From positions 620,001-684,000 of the forward strand of contig CP017245.1 of assembly GCA_001765415.1 (NCBI GenBank): DNA of 64,000 nucleotides, in the 5' to 3' direction. The stretch is from Candidatus Melainabacteria bacterium MEL.A1 (GTDB taxonomy: Bacteria; Cyanobacteriota; Vampirovibrionia; Gastranaerophilales; Gastranaerophilaceae). The notes under the pieces are model-generated. The model saw only the letters and a list, made by a program, of their open reading frames with translations, made no database searches and was not told the DNA's origin. How positions within the stretch are numbered: position 1 is the first letter of the stretch; each line of letters begins with the position of its first letter. The position numbers were made by a program, and so were the translations under genes. Of this stretch, positions 54,778 to 63,832 are shown piece after piece.

Positions 54778-55590
54778 ATGGAATATGTAAAAGTTCTCAA
54801 CTTAAATAATTTAATAGAAGCTTGTTTTAATGTTTATCAAGAAATTGGTTATCAAATTGGGGAACCGCGTACGATATTATTACGAAAAACAATTTCTCAT
54901 TTAGAGTGTATAAATGTTTTATTAGCAGAACAGTTCCCACATGAAATATTGATTATTCTTAGAAGTGCTTTAGAAAGCACATTATTATTCTGTTACTTAA
55001 CTGTATATCCAGAAAAACAAGCGGAATATATTTCTGATTGCCAACTTATTGAACTAAAAAATACTTTTATATCTTTGAAAAATTTAAAAAAAGATATGGA
55101 AATTGGTACAGGATATGAGGTTGAGTGGGATAGACTTACTGCTGAATTTGAAAAAGGATTTAAACAAAACTTATCAAAAGAAAATCAAGACTATTTAATT
55201 AAAAAATCAAAAATAAATGAATGTAAATTAACAAATGATAACTTTGATAAGATTGATAAATTTTTTAAAACTGATAAAAGAATAAGAAAACCATTTTTTA
55301 TGGATATGGAAAAAATGTATTCTGAACTTCCGCCACTTAAAGAAATTAAAGCAGAATATAGGGACTTAGTTTTTAGCGATTATAATTTAAATTCACAAGT
55401 TACACATGGACATTATTTTAGGTGGACAAGTGGATTATATACAGATGATAAGTTTTTAAATAATGTAAAATGGCAATTAACCAAAATCGTTATGTATCCA
55501 TTACTGTATTTGAAAGGACAAGTACAAATTAGTCAAGAGTATATTAGAAAACTTAAACAAGCAACAGACCCTTTAGTTATTATAAGGTAA
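54778..55590 (+). CDS. DUF5677-like helical protein
   Basis: 270 residues, all alpha. The pattern NVLLAEQFPHEILIILRSALESTLLFCYL followed much later by SQVTHGHYF (conserved His near the end) resembles DUF5677/HEPN-like proteins of unknown function, some of which occur in defence or mobile contexts. TAAAAT ends six bases before the ATG with no ribosome site, again suggesting a leaderless message. It sits between tRNA-fMet and a tRNA-like fragment at 55650. Assignment is tentative. Confidence 0.6.
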   Translation: MEYVKVLNLNNLIEACFNVYQEIGYQIGEPRTILLRKTISHLECINVLLAEQFPHEILIILRSALESTLLFCYLTVYPEKQAEYISDCQLIELKNTFISLKNLKKDMEIGTGYEVEWDRLTAEFEKGFKQNLSKENQDYLIKKSKINECKLTNDNFDKIDKFFKTDKRIRKPFFMDMEKMYSELPPLKEIKAEYRDLVFSDYNLNSQVTHGHYFRWTSGLYTDDKFLNNVKWQLTKIVMYPLLYLKGQVQISQEYIRKLKQATDPLVIIR

Positions 55591-55649
55591 TAATATAAAT
55601 ACCAATAACACTGATTATATCAAGCACGGAAGTAAAACTAAAAAGCGTC

Positions 55650-55670
55650 TTATGAGCCGCCGAGCTACCA
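55650..55670 (-). repeat. tRNA-fMet-like fragment
   Basis: TTATGAGCC and CGAGCTACCA match the anticodon/D-arm part of tRNA-fMet at 54568-54589, with two bases replacing three between them. Short, so possibly chance, but both blocks are in order. Confidence 0.35.
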
Positions 55671-55706
55671 ATATTTGTGATACAATGAAATAAACAAGAG
55701 GTTATT

Positions 55707-56181
55707 ATGACAAGAAAAGCTCCAAAATTAGATACATTAAGAGCCTTATTTGCAAAATCCGGGAATTGTTGTGCATTCCCTGGATGTAAAAATAAAATTA
55801 TTAACAATAAAAATAAATTAATTGGAGAAATTTGTCATATTGAGGCAGCGGAAGAAGGTGGAGAAAGATACAATCCAAAACAGACTGATGAAGAAAGACA
55901 TCATTAGAAAAGTTAAAAGCAGAACAACAAACAATAGAAAAATAAAACAACTGGCACAAGATTATGTAAAAAATTTTATAGAGCAAGGTAAATCAGAATT
56001 TACATACGACGACTTAAAAGACTTTACGGTTACTGTAAAATTTAAAAATGGAATAACTATTCCAAAATTAGAAAGATATTCTTATAAAGAACATGCTCTG
56101 TTATTGAATATATTAGAGGAAACTTATAATAAGTTAATAAATAATTTTGAGTTTAAGGAATGGCAAAAAAGATATTATTAA
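55707..56181 (+). pseudogene. HNH-nuclease-type gene, broken
   Basis: The first 66 codons (MTRKAPKLDTLRALFAKSGN, CAFPGCKN, GEICHIEAAEEGGERYNP, QTDEERH) are the N-terminal half of an HNH family protein with the CxxxxC and CHIEAA signature. The frame then stops exactly where the NLILLCxxHH catalytic part should be. The coding signal resumes in another frame (IKQLAQDYVKNFIEQGKSEF to about 56181). The middle, including the nuclease core, has been deleted, so it is inactive. Confidence 0.75.
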
Positions 56182-56322
56182 AAATTTTAGGTGGGGCGGA
56201 AAGAAAAAGAATAAAATAAGATTGTTATAAAATTACTCTTATTATCGTATAGGAAATAGTAATCCATATAAAATTATTAGTGAATATACCGAGAATATTA
56301 TCAAGACAATGTTTAAACCTAA

Positions 56323-56946
56323 ATTAAGGCTAAAGTTAAGTTCAAGGGAAAACGATTTACAAAAGAAGATGAAATTTTGACTTATGCAACAAGGGGAATG
56401 GAAGAATATAGAGGTTTTCCTGAATTTATGAAAACAGTAGAACAATTACAAAAAATCCGACCAAATATGCAAGTGATTATTGGTGGAGAGGATAGAGTTT
56501 GTTATGGTTGTCACTTGAAAAATGATACTTTTAAACAAAAAATGTTACGAGAACTAGATTTAGATTTAAGCAGAATTCATTTTGTTGGAAATTTACCATA
56601 TGCAGAATATATAAAATTATTACAAGTTTCCAGATGCCATGTCTATTTGACTTATCCGTTTGTTTTGTCTTGGTCTTTATTAGAGGCAATGGCTACAGGT
56701 TGTTGCATAGTTGCATCGGATACAGCACCGGTAAAAGAATTGATACAAGATAGTTTTAACGGTATTTTAACAGATTTCTATAATATAGATTTACTTACAC
56801 AAAAAATAAATTCGGTACTTGAAGAACCTGAAAAGTATTCAAATATACGAATTTCAGCTAGAGAAACAATAAAAGAAAAATACGAATTACAAAAATTGTT
56901 AAATGAACAGATTGATTTTTTAAATAGCTGTAAAATACGAGTTTGA
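56323..56946 (+). pseudogene. Glycosyltransferase family 4, C-terminal half only
   Basis: From about 56329 the frame reads KAKVKFKGKRFTKEDEIL, TYATRGMEEYRGFPEFM, VIIGGEDRVCYG, LDLDLSRIHFVGNLPYAEY and PFVLSWSLLEAMATGC, then ASDTAPVKELI. This is the GT-B C-terminal, donor-binding half of a cell-surface glycosyltransferase. The N-terminal acceptor domain (about 180-200 residues) is absent and there is no proper start (only TTG at 56377). Most likely a truncated, inactive gene. Spaces 56182-56322 and 56947-57113 show no gene. Confidence 0.75.
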
Positions 56947-57116
56947 CAAAGTTTTATGTATATAGTATCGTGTACGAGAAAGTATTCAAAAAAATATAGA
57001 CCTTTGACTAATAGACAGATATTTTATTTGGTGTACATTTGGGAAATAGTTAAGAAGCAATAAGTGTCGTATAGAATAGTTTCTGCAAATTTTAGTGAAG
57101 AGGTAATGAAGAAGTG

Positions 57117-57779
57117 ATGATAAAAATTAAAAATTTAATAGTTATTTTAATTGGATTTGCTTGTGTATTAGTATTATCATATTGCACTGCTTTAGTAGTA
57201 TTAAGTTATATAGTTAAACATTTTAATTCTTTTGATTTTAACCATATTACACTTATATTGGGTCTGATTATAGGATTATTATATAGTATGATTGCGTTCT
57301 TATTTTTTAGAAGTTCTTATAAAATATTGAATAGAGAAATCACAAATTATTATACAAATGAAGTTATTATATATTTTTACCAACCAATTGTTAGAATTAG
57401 TATATTTATTGAGTTTTTAGTAGGCGTTTTTATTGGAGGATATATATTACCATTTTTCTTCTTTGATGTAAATAAAATTAAAATGGTAACATCTGAAACT
57501 TTCTTCCTTTATTTAATATTAGGTAGTTTTTCTTTTATATTCATCCTTTTTTTAGGTACATACAGCGTATTTTTAACGAATAAACGCATTATAGGTATTT
57601 GTTGCTTTGATATGCTAAAAAAAACTGATTTATTATTATCAGAAATAAAAGAGATAAAAATAAATAAAAAAAATATAATTTTAATTGGGAATAATAATTT
57701 AACATTCCCATTAACTTCCTACCCGAATAATATAGAATGTTACAATAAAATATCTTATCTTTTAGGAGGTAAATTTTAA
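57117..57779 (+). CDS. Four-helix membrane protein with C-terminal PH-like domain
   Basis: 220 residues from ATG 57117 (GTG at 57114 is an alternative). TM helices lie near 6-30, 42-63, 94-117 and 127-150. A cytosolic beta-rich tail resembles bacterial PH (bPH) domains: VFLTNKRIIGICCF, LLLSEIKEIKINKKNIILIG. Very AT-rich. Its stop overlaps the ATG of the next short frame (TAATG). Function unknown. Confidence 0.65.
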   Translation: MIKIKNLIVILIGFACVLVLSYCTALVVLSYIVKHFNSFDFNHITLILGLIIGLLYSMIAFLFFRSSYKILNREITNYYTNEVIIYFYQPIVRISIFIEFLVGVFIGGYILPFFFFDVNKIKMVTSETFFLYLILGSFSFIFILFLGTYSVFLTNKRIIGICCFDMLKKTDLLLSEIKEIKINKKNIILIGNNNLTFPLTSYPNNIECYNKISYLLGGKF

Positions 57780-57931
57780 TGACAAGTGGAGTAATGTACG
57801 AAAAAAATGTATCTGCAAAAATAGTTACTAATCCTGAATTTTCAATCCCAGACGTATCCCCAGAAGAAATTACTGTTTCAAGTGTTAGTGCAATTAGGGG
57901 AGCTGTCCTTGCTGCTGGAGAAAGCCGGTAG
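57779..57931 (+). pseudogene. Short frame truncated at the REP hairpin
   Basis: Begins MTSGVMYEKNVSAKIVTNPE and continues IPDVSPEEITVSSVSAIRGA for 50 codons. It stops in the AAGCCGGTAG that borders the REP hairpin at 57932. Composition is protein-like and translation would be coupled to the preceding gene. It looks like a gene cut by insertion of the RAYT/REP element. Confidence 0.5.
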
Positions 57932-57960
57932 GGTGGGAAAAGCCGGTAGCGGTTCCCACC
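57932..57960 (-). repeat. REP hairpin, 3' side of RAYT
   Basis: GGTGGGAAAAGCC...GGTTCCCACC. On the minus strand it matches the hairpin at 1485-1513 apart from one base. It is inverted relative to the hairpin at 58573. Confidence 0.85.
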
Positions 57961-58002
57961 TTCACAAGTTTTCATCTTATAAATGTTATATATTTAAATC
58001 AT

Positions 58003-58533
58003 CTATTCTAAATTTAAATCATTAATATTATTAACATCATCTAAATTACACCAATTGATATCATACCAACCATTTTCAACAAATTTCAAAAATGTTGAAT
58101 ATTTCCAATTTTTTGGTAAAATTTGATAATGTTTCATAGAATTGTAATGAATATAATCAAGATGTGTATATAAATCCTTTTCATCTCTTATTGTATGTTC
58201 CCAATATCGTCTTTGCCAAATTCCTTTTTCACCTTTTTTTAATTTGCTCTCAGAAATTTTATTATGTTTATTTAATCTATGCGAAAAATAGAATTTTATA
58301 GAATAAATGATCTTAGGATATTCTTTTATGTTTTTTAATTTTAAAATCATATGTAAATGATTTTGCATAACACAAATTGCAATTATATTGAATGCAAAAT
58401 TTTCAAGTGCATTTTTGAAGGATTTACGTAATAAATCAATATTTTCAATTAAAATATTTTCTCGATTATTAGTAACAATCGTAAAAAATACGTAGTTATA
58501 TCCTTGTAGATAAATTCGTTTGTAATTTGACAT
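58003..58533 (-). CDS. REP-associated tyrosine transposase (RAYT, TnpA_REP)
   Basis: 176 residues. An IS200-like fold starts NYVFFTIVTNNRENIL. It has the HUH motif QNHLHMILKL (HxH, near 108), WQRRYWEHTIRDEKDLYTHL, and the catalytic tyrosine in HLDYIHYN. RAYTs cut single-stranded DNA at REP hairpins and are usually single-copy domesticated transposases. REP hairpins flank it in opposite orientation (57932-57960, 58573-58600). A decayed sister lies at 1376-1513. Appears intact. Confidence 0.92.
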   Translation of the reverse strand: MSNYKRIYLQGYNYVFFTIVTNNRENILIENIDLLRKSFKNALENFAFNIIAICVMQNHLHMILKLKNIKEYPKIIYSIKFYFSHRLNKHNKISESKLKKGEKGIWQRRYWEHTIRDEKDLYTHLDYIHYNSMKHYQILPKNWKYSTFLKFVENGWYDINWCNLDDVNNINDLNLE

Positions 58534-58572
58534 AAATTTATTATATCATCTTTTTATTAATTAGATTATGAA

Positions 58573-58600
58573 GGTGGGAACTGCTTCCGCTTTTTCCACC
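58573..58600 (+). repeat. REP hairpin, 5' side of RAYT
   Basis: GGTGGGAACTGCTTCCGC then TTTTTCCACC; a diverged relative of the other two hairpins. Confidence 0.75.
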
Positions 58601-58661
58601 CTACATTCTGTTTAAGAGAGCCTTTGAAATACCATAATACAATCATTATAGCTAGTAATGT

Positions 58662-59602
58662 TTAGCATCAAATGTAACAAATTATAACAAAATCTACAAA
58701 ATTCTATTTAAACTCCGATAATTTTATGTTACCTTGAAACGCAAGATAGTGGGATTAATGAGTTATAAGGAGGGGTTATGAAAGTACTTGTCACAGGTGC
58801 TAACGGTTATATTGGAAGAAATGTTGTTCAATTATTAGCAAGTATTCCAAATATTGAAGTTATTGCATCTGATATTAGTAATTCAAATCTCCCAAAATCT
58901 ATTAATTTTATTAATTTGGATATTTTAAAAGAAGCTAACAATCCAAACTTATTTGAAATACTAGGTTCTCCTGATAAAATAATTCATCTTGCTTGGAAAG
59001 ATGGGTTTAATCATTTTGCAGAAAGCCATATTCAAGAACTTAGCTATCATTTTAATTTTCTTAAAAATATGATTAATTCTGGTGTTAAATCTATTTCTGT
59101 TATGGGAACGGCTCACGAAATTGGTTATTACGAAGGAGAAGTTAATGACGAAACTCCTTGCAACCCGCTTTCTTACTACGGAATGGCAAAAAATATGCTT
59201 AGGCAATTATTGTTTACATATACTAAAGATAAAAATATTAGTCTAAAGTGGTTACGAGCATTTTATATCACCGGAGATGATAAATTTAACAACTCAGTAT
59301 TAACTAAAATTCTTGAAGCTGCTCAAAAAGGAGAAAAAGTATTTCCGTTTACAGATGGCACAAATCAGTTTGATTTTATAGAGTTAAACGAATTATCTAA
59401 AATGGTCGTCCAAGCAAGTATTCAAGATAAAGTTAATGGAATAATAAATTTATGTTCCGGAGAACCGAAACCAATAAAAGATGTTGTTGAAAGTTTCATT
59501 GCAGATAACGGATTAGATATAAAGTTAGACTATGGCGCTTTCCCTTCCAGACGATATGATTCGCCTGTTATTTTTGGAAATACAGAAAAGATTAAATTGA
59601 TT
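58662..59602 (+). repeat. 941-bp duplicated segment, copy 2 (SDR gene)
   Basis: Gap-free partner of 25232-26172 with seven differences by eye. It begins 61 bp after the REP hairpin. Confidence 0.95.
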
Positions 59603-59635
59603 TTAGATTTGAACAAAGATAACAAAATTAGATGA
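58778..59635 (+). CDS. NAD-dependent epimerase/dehydratase (extended SDR), copy 2
   Basis: 285 residues, identical to copy 1 except Ser to Asn at position 220 and a different C-terminus (LDLNKDNKIR). The same TGANGYIG Rossmann loop and YGMAK active site. Ribosome site AAGGAGGGG, which lies inside the duplicated segment as does 116 bp of leader. It probably makes a surface-sugar intermediate; it neighbours a glycosyltransferase fragment. Confidence 0.9.
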   Translation: MKVLVTGANGYIGRNVVQLLASIPNIEVIASDISNSNLPKSINFINLDILKEANNPNLFEILGSPDKIIHLAWKDGFNHFAESHIQELSYHFNFLKNMINSGVKSISVMGTAHEIGYYEGEVNDETPCNPLSYYGMAKNMLRQLLFTYTKDKNISLKWLRAFYITGDDKFNNSVLTKILEAAQKGEKVFPFTDGTNQFDFIELNELSKMVVQASIQDKVNGIINLCSGEPKPIKDVVESFIADNGLDIKLDYGAFPSRRYDSPVIFGNTEKIKLILDLNKDNKIR

Positions 59636-59666
59636 GATTTTAAATATAAATTTAGTCATTAGATAC

Positions 59667-59701
59667 AACAATGGAACTTCTTCAAAAGAAGTTCCATTGT
59701 T
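59667..59701. terminator. Hairpin between SDR copy 2 and the adhesin
   Basis: A perfect 16-bp stem starting AACAATGGAAC with a 3-nt loop. The U run is weak on either strand (TTGGTTTATATT), so termination may rely on stem strength. Confidence 0.7.
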
Positions 59702-59724
59702 GGTTTATATTTATTTAGTTCTTA

Positions 59725-62337
59725 TTATTTTAGTTTTTCATAGAACCAAATTTTATTTGGAGTAGTTACTTTGGCATTATTTTCAGCGTGTTCTAAGCCT
59801 TTGTTTACAATCTTAGCATCTTTTTCACTTGTAATGATACCATCTAATTTCATACCATCACCTTTGTTCAAGACTACAACTTTACCGTCACCAGTAGTTG
59901 CAAGTGTTCCACCAACTGTCATATTACCTTTTTGGTTATACAATTCAGTTTGGCTGCCTGATGCGTTGATATTACCTTCATATCTCAAGCCTTCAGAGCC
60001 TGAAATGTTTTTAATTAGGTTTTGACCTGCACCATCTGCTTTAAACCCACTTGATAAATTGATGCCTGTACCTTGATCTCTTGAAACTGCATAGAAACCG
60101 TTATTATCATCTAAAGCACCATTGCTATCGTTGTGAACAGTACCACCTAAATTCAATTTACCAGTGTTTGCAATGACGTTCAATCTACCGTTATTTGTGA
60201 TTGTGTTATTTACAGTCATATCGCCTGAACCGTAGTTTTTAATATTGATGTTCTTATCACTTGTAATTGAACCTGCGCTTGCGAAATCAGCTTTACCAGC
60301 ACCAGCTCTGTTGATAATACCTAAAGAACCGTCTGATTGAATATTACCAGAGATGTACATATCTCCACTGTAGTTGTTAATTGCAGTTTCGCCATCATTT
60401 CTAATTGTTCCTTGAAGGTCAAGACCTTTTGAACCAGCTGCAGTTGTACCAGTATGTTTAATAGCTAAGCTATTACCATTACCATTGTTAATAATTTTAC
60501 TAGAAGATGCTGCAGAAATACCTGTTGAGTTATTTCTTGACCAGATAATTAATCTACCATCTTCATTTGTAATATTACCGGCTTTTGTTCCATCTTTTGT
60601 TGTTGCAAGTTGCATTTGACCTGCATCATTGTAGAATGTAACATTACCTGTGTTATTAATGTCGCCAACAATTGTCATACCGCCAGCACCATAGTTTTTA
60701 ACTTTCAATTGACCTTCGTTTGTAACAACTGCATTTTTAGAGATTGTCATACCTGAACCAGTATTTTTAATAGCCATATTACCATTGTTGTTAATTTTAC
60801 CATTAACTAGCAATGCGCCATTTTCGTTGATAATTGATGTTTCAGCATTACCTAAAGCGTTATCATTGGTTACTTTACCATCTATAGTCATACCATTTGC
60901 ACCTTGATTTCTAAGTGCAACTTTGCCTTGACCATCAATATGACCATTTGAGCCAACTGCTAATTTCCCAGCTGTTTCAGCATTTCTAATACTGATTGTT
61001 GCATCATCACCAGTTGTTACATGTCCATCAACTGATAAATTACCTTTATGGTTTACAACATATAAACCGTTTTCAGCATTTATACCACCGATAGAAGCAC
61101 CGCCGTCACCGTAGTTTACGACATCAACTCTGTCAGCTGCAACTTTATCAGCAGTATTAGCAATTACTAATTTACCGCCACGGTTAATAAATCTGGCTTT
61201 TGTACCAGAAACTGCGCCAGTAACATTCATACCGCCAGCACCTTCATTTACGAAGTTTGCGTTAGCACCTTTTGCAGTTCCAGAGAAAGCTAAACTTCCT
61301 GTAGAACTATTATTTGTAACTGCGATATCACGATCAGATGAAAGAGTACCACCGATAGCAACATTTCCACCCTTGTTTGAAACATTAAGGTTTGCACCCT
61401 CGTTTTTAAGAGTTCCGTTAATTGTCATATCGCCGGCTTTGTTAAATACGTTTAATTCGTGTGTAGATTGAACTAAACCTGAAATTTTTGTTCCGTTAGA
61501 ACCGCTGTTTGTAATAAATACACCGCTATTGCCTTGAGCGGATGTAATACCTGATGCGTCAGCTGCACCGTTAATTACTTTACCTGCAATATCAACACCG
61601 GTTGATGATTTGATTTGTATGTTAGAACCATTTTTTGTAAATGCTGATGCAGTTTTAATACCATTCGTATTTACTAAGTTGTTAAACAAAGCTTCAGCTT
61701 GAGTTGCTGCTGTAGCTCTATCTGTAAATGCTTGTGTAGATGTAATACCGTTTACAATTGCACCATTAGCACCAACATTAATTTGTCCGCCTCTAAGTTG
61801 AACACCTTCTCTTGCTAGGATTTTACCATCAATAGAAATATTTCCAACATTGCTTGATTTATTCAACAATGAAGAAATGTTATTAATGTTTGCAAAATTG
61901 TTGCTTGCATATTCACCTTTCAAACTATTATAAGCATCATTTGTCGGTGTAATAACTGACAAAGAGCCTACGTTCAAAACACCTGATGCACCAACTGTCA
62001 TTCCGCCAGGAGTAATAAATACTGCCTGTCCATTATAGAAGTTGCCATCACGCATAGTATTCAAAATACCATCAATTTTAACCCCGTTTTGAACAAGGTT
62101 AATGAAAGTATTAATATCCCTGCTATTACCATATTTGTAAATCAAGTTTGCAATATCACCGGCAGAAAGATTGAAGTTGTCATATTTTCTATAACCAACT
62201 TCGCCATTTAATTTGTCTGGGGTAATATTGAAGACACCATTATTACCGTTAACTCCCGTAATATCCGTTGCTGCAAAAGCACCGGAAACAGAAAGAGTTG
62301 CGGCAATCGCTGCAATAATTAATTGCTTTTTGTTCAT
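59725..62337 (-). CDS. Filamentous-haemagglutinin-type secreted adhesin
   Basis: 870 residues. A signal peptide (KKQLIIAAIAATLSVSGAFA-ATD) precedes a TPS-like N-terminal domain: FNLSAGDIANLIYKYG, GVKIDGILNTMRDGNFYNGQ, VFITPGGMTVGASGVLNVGS. A long beta-helix follows, made of about 20-residue coils with the wording GxGGMTIxGxVxNxG (GAGGMNVTGAVSG, GANGMTIDGKVTN, GAGGMTIVGDINN). There is no barrel or sorting signal; secretion by a TpsB/Omp85 partner is expected but none is in the window. At 870 residues it is short for the family. Ribosome site AAGGAG. Confidence 0.88.
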   Translation of the reverse strand: MNKKQLIIAAIAATLSVSGAFAATDITGVNGNNGVFNITPDKLNGEVGYRKYDNFNLSAGDIANLIYKYGNSRDINTFINLVQNGVKIDGILNTMRDGNFYNGQAVFITPGGMTVGASGVLNVGSLSVITPTNDAYNSLKGEYASNNFANINNISSLLNKSSNVGNISIDGKILAREGVQLRGGQINVGANGAIVNGITSTQAFTDRATAATQAEALFNNLVNTNGIKTASAFTKNGSNIQIKSSTGVDIAGKVINGAADASGITSAQGNSGVFITNSGSNGTKISGLVQSTHELNVFNKAGDMTINGTLKNEGANLNVSNKGGNVAIGGTLSSDRDIAVTNNSSTGSLAFSGTAKGANANFVNEGAGGMNVTGAVSGTKARFINRGGKLVIANTADKVAADRVDVVNYGDGGASIGGINAENGLYVVNHKGNLSVDGHVTTGDDATISIRNAETAGKLAVGSNGHIDGQGKVALRNQGANGMTIDGKVTNDNALGNAETSIINENGALLVNGKINNNGNMAIKNTGSGMTISKNAVVTNEGQLKVKNYGAGGMTIVGDINNTGNVTFYNDAGQMQLATTKDGTKAGNITNEDGRLIIWSRNNSTGISAASSSKIINNGNGNSLAIKHTGTTAAGSKGLDLQGTIRNDGETAINNYSGDMYISGNIQSDGSLGIINRAGAGKADFASAGSITSDKNINIKNYGSGDMTVNNTITNNGRLNVIANTGKLNLGGTVHNDSNGALDDNNGFYAVSRDQGTGINLSSGFKADGAGQNLIKNISGSEGLRYEGNINASGSQTELYNQKGNMTVGGTLATTGDGKVVVLNKGDGMKLDGIITSEKDAKIVNKGLEHAENNAKVTTPNKIWFYEKLK

Positions 62338-62597
62338 AAGTAATACTCCTTATTGTTTGTTAGTCAAATTTTTTGCACATTACTATACTAAATATTAAGT
62401 CTGAAAAAATATTTATTTGCGTATTTGTAACGAAATATTAAATCAACTTTTTCATCACTATCAACTTCTATACCATAAGCTATACTCCTTTTCTTATTTA
62501 ATTAAAAATCTCCATGATTGCACATATTTATATAAAGTAATTTACGGAACAAAAATTGCAGAACTTTAAAGAATTTTAAGAAATATTAACTTGAATT
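62338..62597. other. Intergenic region upstream of the adhesin
   Basis: AT-rich and carries the adhesin ribosome site. No gene, hairpin or repeat is recognised. Confidence 0.4.
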
Positions 62598-63119
62598 TTA
62601 CCCCTTAAAAGCACCCCACGCCTTAATTGTTCCACGCTGATATTTAATTAAGTAGTATTGACCTTTTGGTTCATACTCAATAGAAGCTTCCATGTAAACT
62701 TGTGGAACATCAGGTGACATACCGACTTTAGCACGTTTTTCGTTTGTATCTTTTCGTGCTTTTTCTTCTTTCTTCAACTCTTTTTTTACTACTTTATTAT
62801 TAAGCCTATCTTGCTCTGTCGCATCTTCTTCAATTTTAATAACAGGAATAACTGCAACAGGATTTTTAGATTGAATAAGGATTAAAAAATCTCTCATATC
62901 AGATAATGCAAGCTCATAATATCCGGGAGTAATAACTCCTCCTGCATTATCATAAATCGGGTCAGATATAATCAATGTCGGATAATCAGAATCTTTTAAT
63001 GAATACCTGTAAATTGCTTGAGTACCGACGTAATATCCGGAAGTTTCCTGCGGTTGTTGCGGATATGGTCTGACATTCGGATGTTTTAAAACATTTTCTG
63101 CAAAAATACCTTCAAGCAT
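62598..63119 (-). CDS. Hypothetical protein downstream of rnpA
   Basis: 173 residues. An N-terminal mixed alpha/beta part (PQETSGYYVGTQAIYRYSLK) is followed by a charged helical middle (NKVVKKELKKEEKARKDTNE) and a beta C-terminus. No membrane helix. Its start overlaps the rnpA stop by one base, so translation is coupled. This is the place where most bacteria have yidD/yidC; it resembles neither. Function unknown. Confidence 0.75.
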   Translation of the reverse strand: MLEGIFAENVLKHPNVRPYPQQPQETSGYYVGTQAIYRYSLKDSDYPTLIISDPIYDNAGGVITPGYYELALSDMRDFLILIQSKNPVAVIPVIKIEEDATEQDRLNNKVVKKELKKEEKARKDTNEKRAKVGMSPDVPQVYMEASIEYEPKGQYYLIKYQRGTIKAWGAFKG

Positions 63120-63475
63120 TATTTTAACCTTTGTATAAGATTATTAATTATATTTTGAATTTCGGCAAAATTTTTACCTAAAGCATGCTCTGTTCCAACA
63201 AAAATTAAAGACATATAATTTTGCGAATTGCCCAGATTATTACTTTTTAAAGCAAGTCTGTAGCTTTCTCTCATCAAGCGTTTTAACCTATTACGTTTAA
63301 CCGCCCTCTTATGAGTTTTTTTAGAAACAACAAACCCTACACGTGTTAGAGTTTCATTATCTTTCTTTTTAATTCCTGCAAACAAAGTTACTCCTCCTTT
63401 ATGGAAAGAGTTTTTTACCCTGTATGTTGCAGAAAAAGCTGCTTTATTTTTTAATCTAAATTGTTTTGGTAACAT
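63119..63475 (-). CDS. rnpA: Ribonuclease P protein component
   Basis: 118 residues. N-terminal LPKQFRLKNKAAFSATYRVK; the RNA-binding signature VSKKTHKRAVKRNRLKRLMRESYR at about 57-80 is the RNR motif of RnpA. It supports RNase P RNA in tRNA 5' maturation. It lies downstream of rpmH as in most bacteria. Confidence 0.96.
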   Translation of the reverse strand: MLPKQFRLKNKAAFSATYRVKNSFHKGGVTLFAGIKKKDNETLTRVGFVVSKKTHKRAVKRNRLKRLMRESYRLALKSNNLGNSQNYMSLIFVGTEHALGKNFAEIQNIINNLIQRLK

Positions 63476-63582
63476 ATAATATTTTCACTCACAACAATAC
63501 AGCATGTCTAACATTAAGACCTGCTGCATTTGAAGTATTTTTCAATTTCATCCCTTCACAAAAAATAAAGTAACAAGGATGA

Positions 63583-63735
63583 TTAAGCACGTTTTTTAGC
63601 AGAGATAGCTAATTTATGACGACCTTTAGCGCGTCTTCTGTTCAATACTTCTTGTCCGCCCGGAGTTGCCATTCTAGCTCTAAAACCGCTTACGTGTTGT
63701 CTTTTAATTTTTGTTCCTTCTAGTGTACGTCTCAT
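63583..63735 (-). CDS. rpmH: Ribosomal protein bL34
   Basis: A 50-residue protein on the minus strand: [20 protein letters not shown], followed by [20 protein letters not shown] and a Lys-rich tail ([11 protein letters not shown]). The full family signature is visible. First gene of the rpmH-rnpA unit. Confidence 0.97.
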   Translation of the reverse strand: MRRTLEGTKIKRQHVSGFRARMATPGGQEVLNRRRAKGRHKLAISAKKRA

Positions 63736-63832
63736 TTTTCTTTATTCCTTTTAATTTATATTTGTCGTATAATTCCAATGTAAATTAAAAAAACTATTTA
63801 GTCAACTACAAAAGAGGGGCAGGTTAAATAAT

